Shown: positions 61,650-64,000 of the stretch, piece by piece
Numbering within the stretch: the stretch's first letter is position 1
How the letters are laid out: every line of letters begins with the position of its first letter
Assembly (NCBI GenBank): GCA_036435485.1
Contig: CM071598.1
Location: forward strand, 197,139,148-197,203,147
DNA from: Saposhnikovia divaricata
Lineage: Eukaryota > Streptophyta > Magnoliopsida > Apiales > Apiaceae
Direction of reading: 5' to 3'
DNA: 64,000 bases
Notes under the pieces: model-generated
Told to the model about the DNA's origin: nothing
The model's database searches: none
Seen by the model: the letters and a program-made list of their open reading frames with translations, nothing else
Program-made: the position numbers and the translations under genes

Positions 61650-62057
61650 TGTTGGACCATGAAGCCCAATGAAGCAAAGCCCAATGAAGCAATTCATATT
61701 TGGTTTATGGACTAGTTTAGAATGTATTAGGCCCATTGATCATTATGTATTAAAGGGTTAACTTAGATTGTATTAGGCCCATTAAGCATCGAATGAACAA
61801 TAAGGCCTTGAAGCCCACAAATGTAAACTTAGTGGCTAAGTAAATTAGGTATTAGAGGACCCACAAGGGAACCCCTATAAATACCAATGAAACCCCATTT
61901 GTAAAGGGGTTGGCAATTTGAGAATTATAGAGTTGTACCTCCAAAAAGGAGAGAGATATTTCTTAATAAAAACACATTTCAGCTCATTCTAGGCTTCTTC
62001 TCTATTATCATTGATATTAATATTATTATTAGTATAAGATTAATTAACTCTCTATCA
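61650..62057 (+). repeat. 3' LTR of the Tat Gypsy element
   Basis: Same length as the 5' LTR. Differences seen by eye: CTCATT/CCCATT, AAAAAT/AACAAT, AGGGGAC/AGAGGAC, AATAAAAC/AATGAAAC, TATGGAG/TATAGAG. Confidence 0.95.
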
Positions 62058-62062
62058 AATCA

Positions 62063-62494
62063 TATGGTATTTAATCGGTTGGTCTTCTTTCGTTTGGGCT
62101 TAAAATAATCAGTTGGTCTTCTTTCCTTTGTCACGAGGTGTGAGTTGTGACCCTTAACTATATCCTAAGTTGTATTCTTAGCCGTAAACGAGTCGAGTCC
62201 AGTCGAGTCGATTCAATTTTTTTTTATGGAATCCGAGTTTGAGGCTTTCTTTAAATAATTAAATTAAATTCGATCATCTTATTGATCAATTTTTGTTGTT
62301 CAAATTCGAGTTCGAGTTGTTCACGAATATTTTGAATCGAGTAAAATCCAAGTCGAATTTAGTCCAACTCGACTTTATCAATAAAATTTGAGAAATTTTA
62401 AAAGATACACCCGTATAATTGACTTTTTCAAATGGTACATCAAAAAATTTTGACAATGATATGGGCTAAAAATAAGCCCTAAAGACACATTTAG
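62063..62494. other. Spacer between two Gypsy elements
   Basis: 62060-62110 repeats the sequence left of the Tat element (TATGGTATTTAATCGGTTGG at 52267 and 62064), so a tandem repeat of about 49 bp existed before insertion. The rest (e.g. 'TCGAGTCCAGTCGAGTCGA') is a low-complexity, repeat-like stretch. Confidence 0.5.
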
Positions 62495-62954
62495 TGTTGC
62501 ATTAATTAGACCCGGTATGGTCCGAACGTGGGGCCCACCAACAGGGTCCAAAGTCCTATTTTTAATATTAATTTCGTAATTAATATTAGGGGTAATAAAC
62601 AGCTCAGCAATAAGTGTCAGATAAGGACATTATCTCTACAAGACTTAGTCTCCAAGGCATCCAATTCGATATGGCAACAGACTCCTACAAGGAAGGAGTC
62701 TAGAACTTTCCTCAAGGAGGTGACTTATCTATTAAGTCTCCAACTCCTACCTTAATTCTAAGGCTTCTCAGCCTATATAAAGGGCCTGACCCCTCATTCT
62801 CAGAACTACGTTGGCTTGATTCTCTAGCAATACAGAGATACGTAGGCATCTTGTGAGGACCGTTTAGTCTCGAACGCAAGAACAGCCATTAAAGCTCGAA
62901 GCTCACCATCCCTTGTATTTAATACATACAAACCCTCGTTTTTATTCCACAACA
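62495..62954 (+). repeat. 5' LTR of a second Gypsy element
   Basis: Right end fixed at CCACAACA, directly followed by TTTGGCGCCGTCTGTGGG (62955-62972), the usual primer-site region of plant Gypsy elements. Left end inferred at TGTTGCATTAATTAG because it mirrors the CAACA end. CTATATAAAGGG at about 62774 is the TATA box. The 3' LTR is outside the window, so left border and TSD are unproven. Confidence 0.7.
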
Positions 62955-62987
62955 TTTGGCGCCGTCTGTGGGAAGGCAACATCAACC

Positions 62988-63930
62988 ATGGTTCAAACAC
63001 GAAGAACAACACCAGTTGCAACTGAGGCCATACCTCTCAGATCTGCTCCACCCATCACCAAACAGGTTCCCCCAGCATTAGGGGCGATTGCTCAACAAGC
63101 TCCGCCAGCATCAGGGGCGATCACCCAATCTCAAGTTTCTCAACAATCAGGGGCGATCCCCCACGTTGAGAGTACATTATCTCCGATTACCCGTACAAGA
63201 CGAGAAACCAATCCTCTTCAGATGGTGGTCTCTCCTCTGATTGATCCGAACAACCCATCGCATGGGGTCCAGATCCACACTACAGATCTCCCCGTGAGTA
63301 CTAGCCCGACATACGGGTTGCCTAATTATCCTCCTATCCAAGGGACAGGCCCAAGTGGTCACGCTTTGCAGATCCGAGATCGAGAGTATCACGATTATTC
63401 GGGTCCTTATACTGATGAAACCTCCTCCGACGATGAGGATGATGACCGTGATGAAGCCCCGAGGAGGCGACATGCTAGTAGAGAACCTCGAAGGAGGACT
63501 CAAGACATCTGTGATGGACAATCTTTGACAACTGCTGAAAGGATCAAGGCTTATGAGGCCGAGATCTTAAAATTGAAGGAAGATATGGCAAGAGAACAAG
63601 CTAGGCTAAATCAAACTCAGCCTCCTCCAACTGCAGGAAGGATTCCCATCATTGATTTGGAGAGGTCTTCAAGGAGACAAAGAAGGGCTGACGCCTCATT
63701 TGGAAGAACAACCACAAGGATGGAAATTCCCAAGGGAAACCCCAAAGATCTGATGCCTCTCGGAGATCCTGATGATCCAACACCCCCGTTCACTGAGGAG
63801 GTGATGAATGCTCATATTTCTAGGAAGTTTAAGATGCCGACAATTAAGGCTTATGATGGAACGGGTGATCCCGCAAATCACGTCAGGACGTTCTCGAACG
63901 CACTGCTGCTGCAGCCTGCAAGTGATGCCC
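62988..63930 (+). pseudogene. Gypsy gag, cut by a nested insertion
   Basis: Start ATG at 62988, 34 bases after the LTR. The N-terminus is low-complexity and has a threefold 'SGAI'-type repeat; an acidic DETSSDDEDDDRDE stretch and a short charged helix (about residues 183-205) follow. The Gag core begins 'FKMPTIKAYDGTGDPANHVRTFSNALLLQPASDA', close to Tat/Ogre Gag proteins. At that point the frame ends because another element begins at 63931; family members continue with a Cys/Lys-rich block. The 314 codons present are otherwise undamaged, so the host element may have been intact when hit. Confidence 0.85.
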
Positions 63931-64000
63931 TGTAACACCCCCAGATCCGGGGTCCAGGATCCGGTGGTTACGGTTTCCAATTCTGTCCACAACAATTGAA
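63931..64000. mobile_element. Start of an LTR nested in the Gypsy gag
   Basis: TGTAACACCCCCAGATCCGG is a typical plant LTR start (TGTAACACCCC). It interrupts a conserved Gag block exactly. Only 70 bp are in the window, so the family and orientation are open. Confidence 0.65.

Larger units (their letters stand above)
52315..62057 (+). mobile_element. Ty3/Gypsy retrotransposon, Tat lineage, with antisense gene
   Basis: LTRs 52315-52722 and 61650-62057, 408 bp each (TGTTGGACC...CTCTATCA). AATCA duplication at 52310-52314 and 62058-62062. About five differences between LTRs (roughly 1.2%). gag-pol occupies 52768-58392; a second RNase H domain after the RT/RNase H marks the Tat lineage. 59141-61356 carries an antisense gene, after which a 'CACTAGGGGGGACAAA' purine-rich tract leads into the 3' LTR. 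The primer site would be TTTGGCGTTAGAAGG right after the 5' LTR; I cannot assign its tRNA. Confidence 0.95.

Overview
The window is AT-rich nuclear DNA of a flowering plant. Spliced genes have GT-AG introns, plant-type LTR retrotransposons, MITEs and Helitron-like termini are present, and there is an initiator-Met tRNA of plant type. Codon choice and protein similarity fit a eudicot; I cannot name the species from the sequence.

Only three host genes can be supported, all on the minus strand. (1) 10888..4992: a six-exon gene for an 887-residue leucine-rich-repeat (RNI-like) protein with a coiled-coil and Rad7-like middle. (2) 15285..15214: initiator tRNA-Met (CAT). (3) 31717..23065: a 17-exon gene for a 966-residue F-box/LRR protein orthologous in layout to FBL15/SLOW MOTION. 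Both protein models were rebuilt exon by exon; the coding sums are 2664 and 2901 nt, both divisible by three.

The rest is repeat. 1-4.9 kb holds a GA microsatellite, a long-TIR Mutator-like element (9-bp TSD) and a Stowaway MITE. 11-16.3 kb holds two Tourist-like MITEs (TAA/TTA TSDs), another Stowaway, a 109-bp tandem repeat and a fold-back element. 16.3-22.2 kb is a head-to-tail cluster of Helitron-like elements split by a 1.95-kb solo LTR. 32.9-38.2 kb is a decayed Tork-like Copia element fused to a TRIM, the pair sharing one TSD. 38.6-40.6 kb is a MITE nest. 40.6-45.5 kb is a 3.1-kb solo LTR (minus) with a 1.85-kb non-autonomous LTR element nested in it, carrying a perfect 508-bp tandem duplication. 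45.7-50.9 kb is a structurally complete but frameshifted Copia element. 52.3-62.1 kb is a Tat-lineage Gypsy element with an antisense three-exon gene between pol and the 3' LTR. 62.5-64 kb is the 5' end of a second Tat-like Gypsy element whose gag is cut by another LTR starting at 63931.

The elements carry stops and frameshifts, many being glutamine codons turned to TAG/TAA, as expected from deamination of silenced copies. The most unusual things are the Copia-TRIM chimera, the antisense gene of the Gypsy element, and the identical 508-bp repeats inside an element whose LTRs have clearly diverged.
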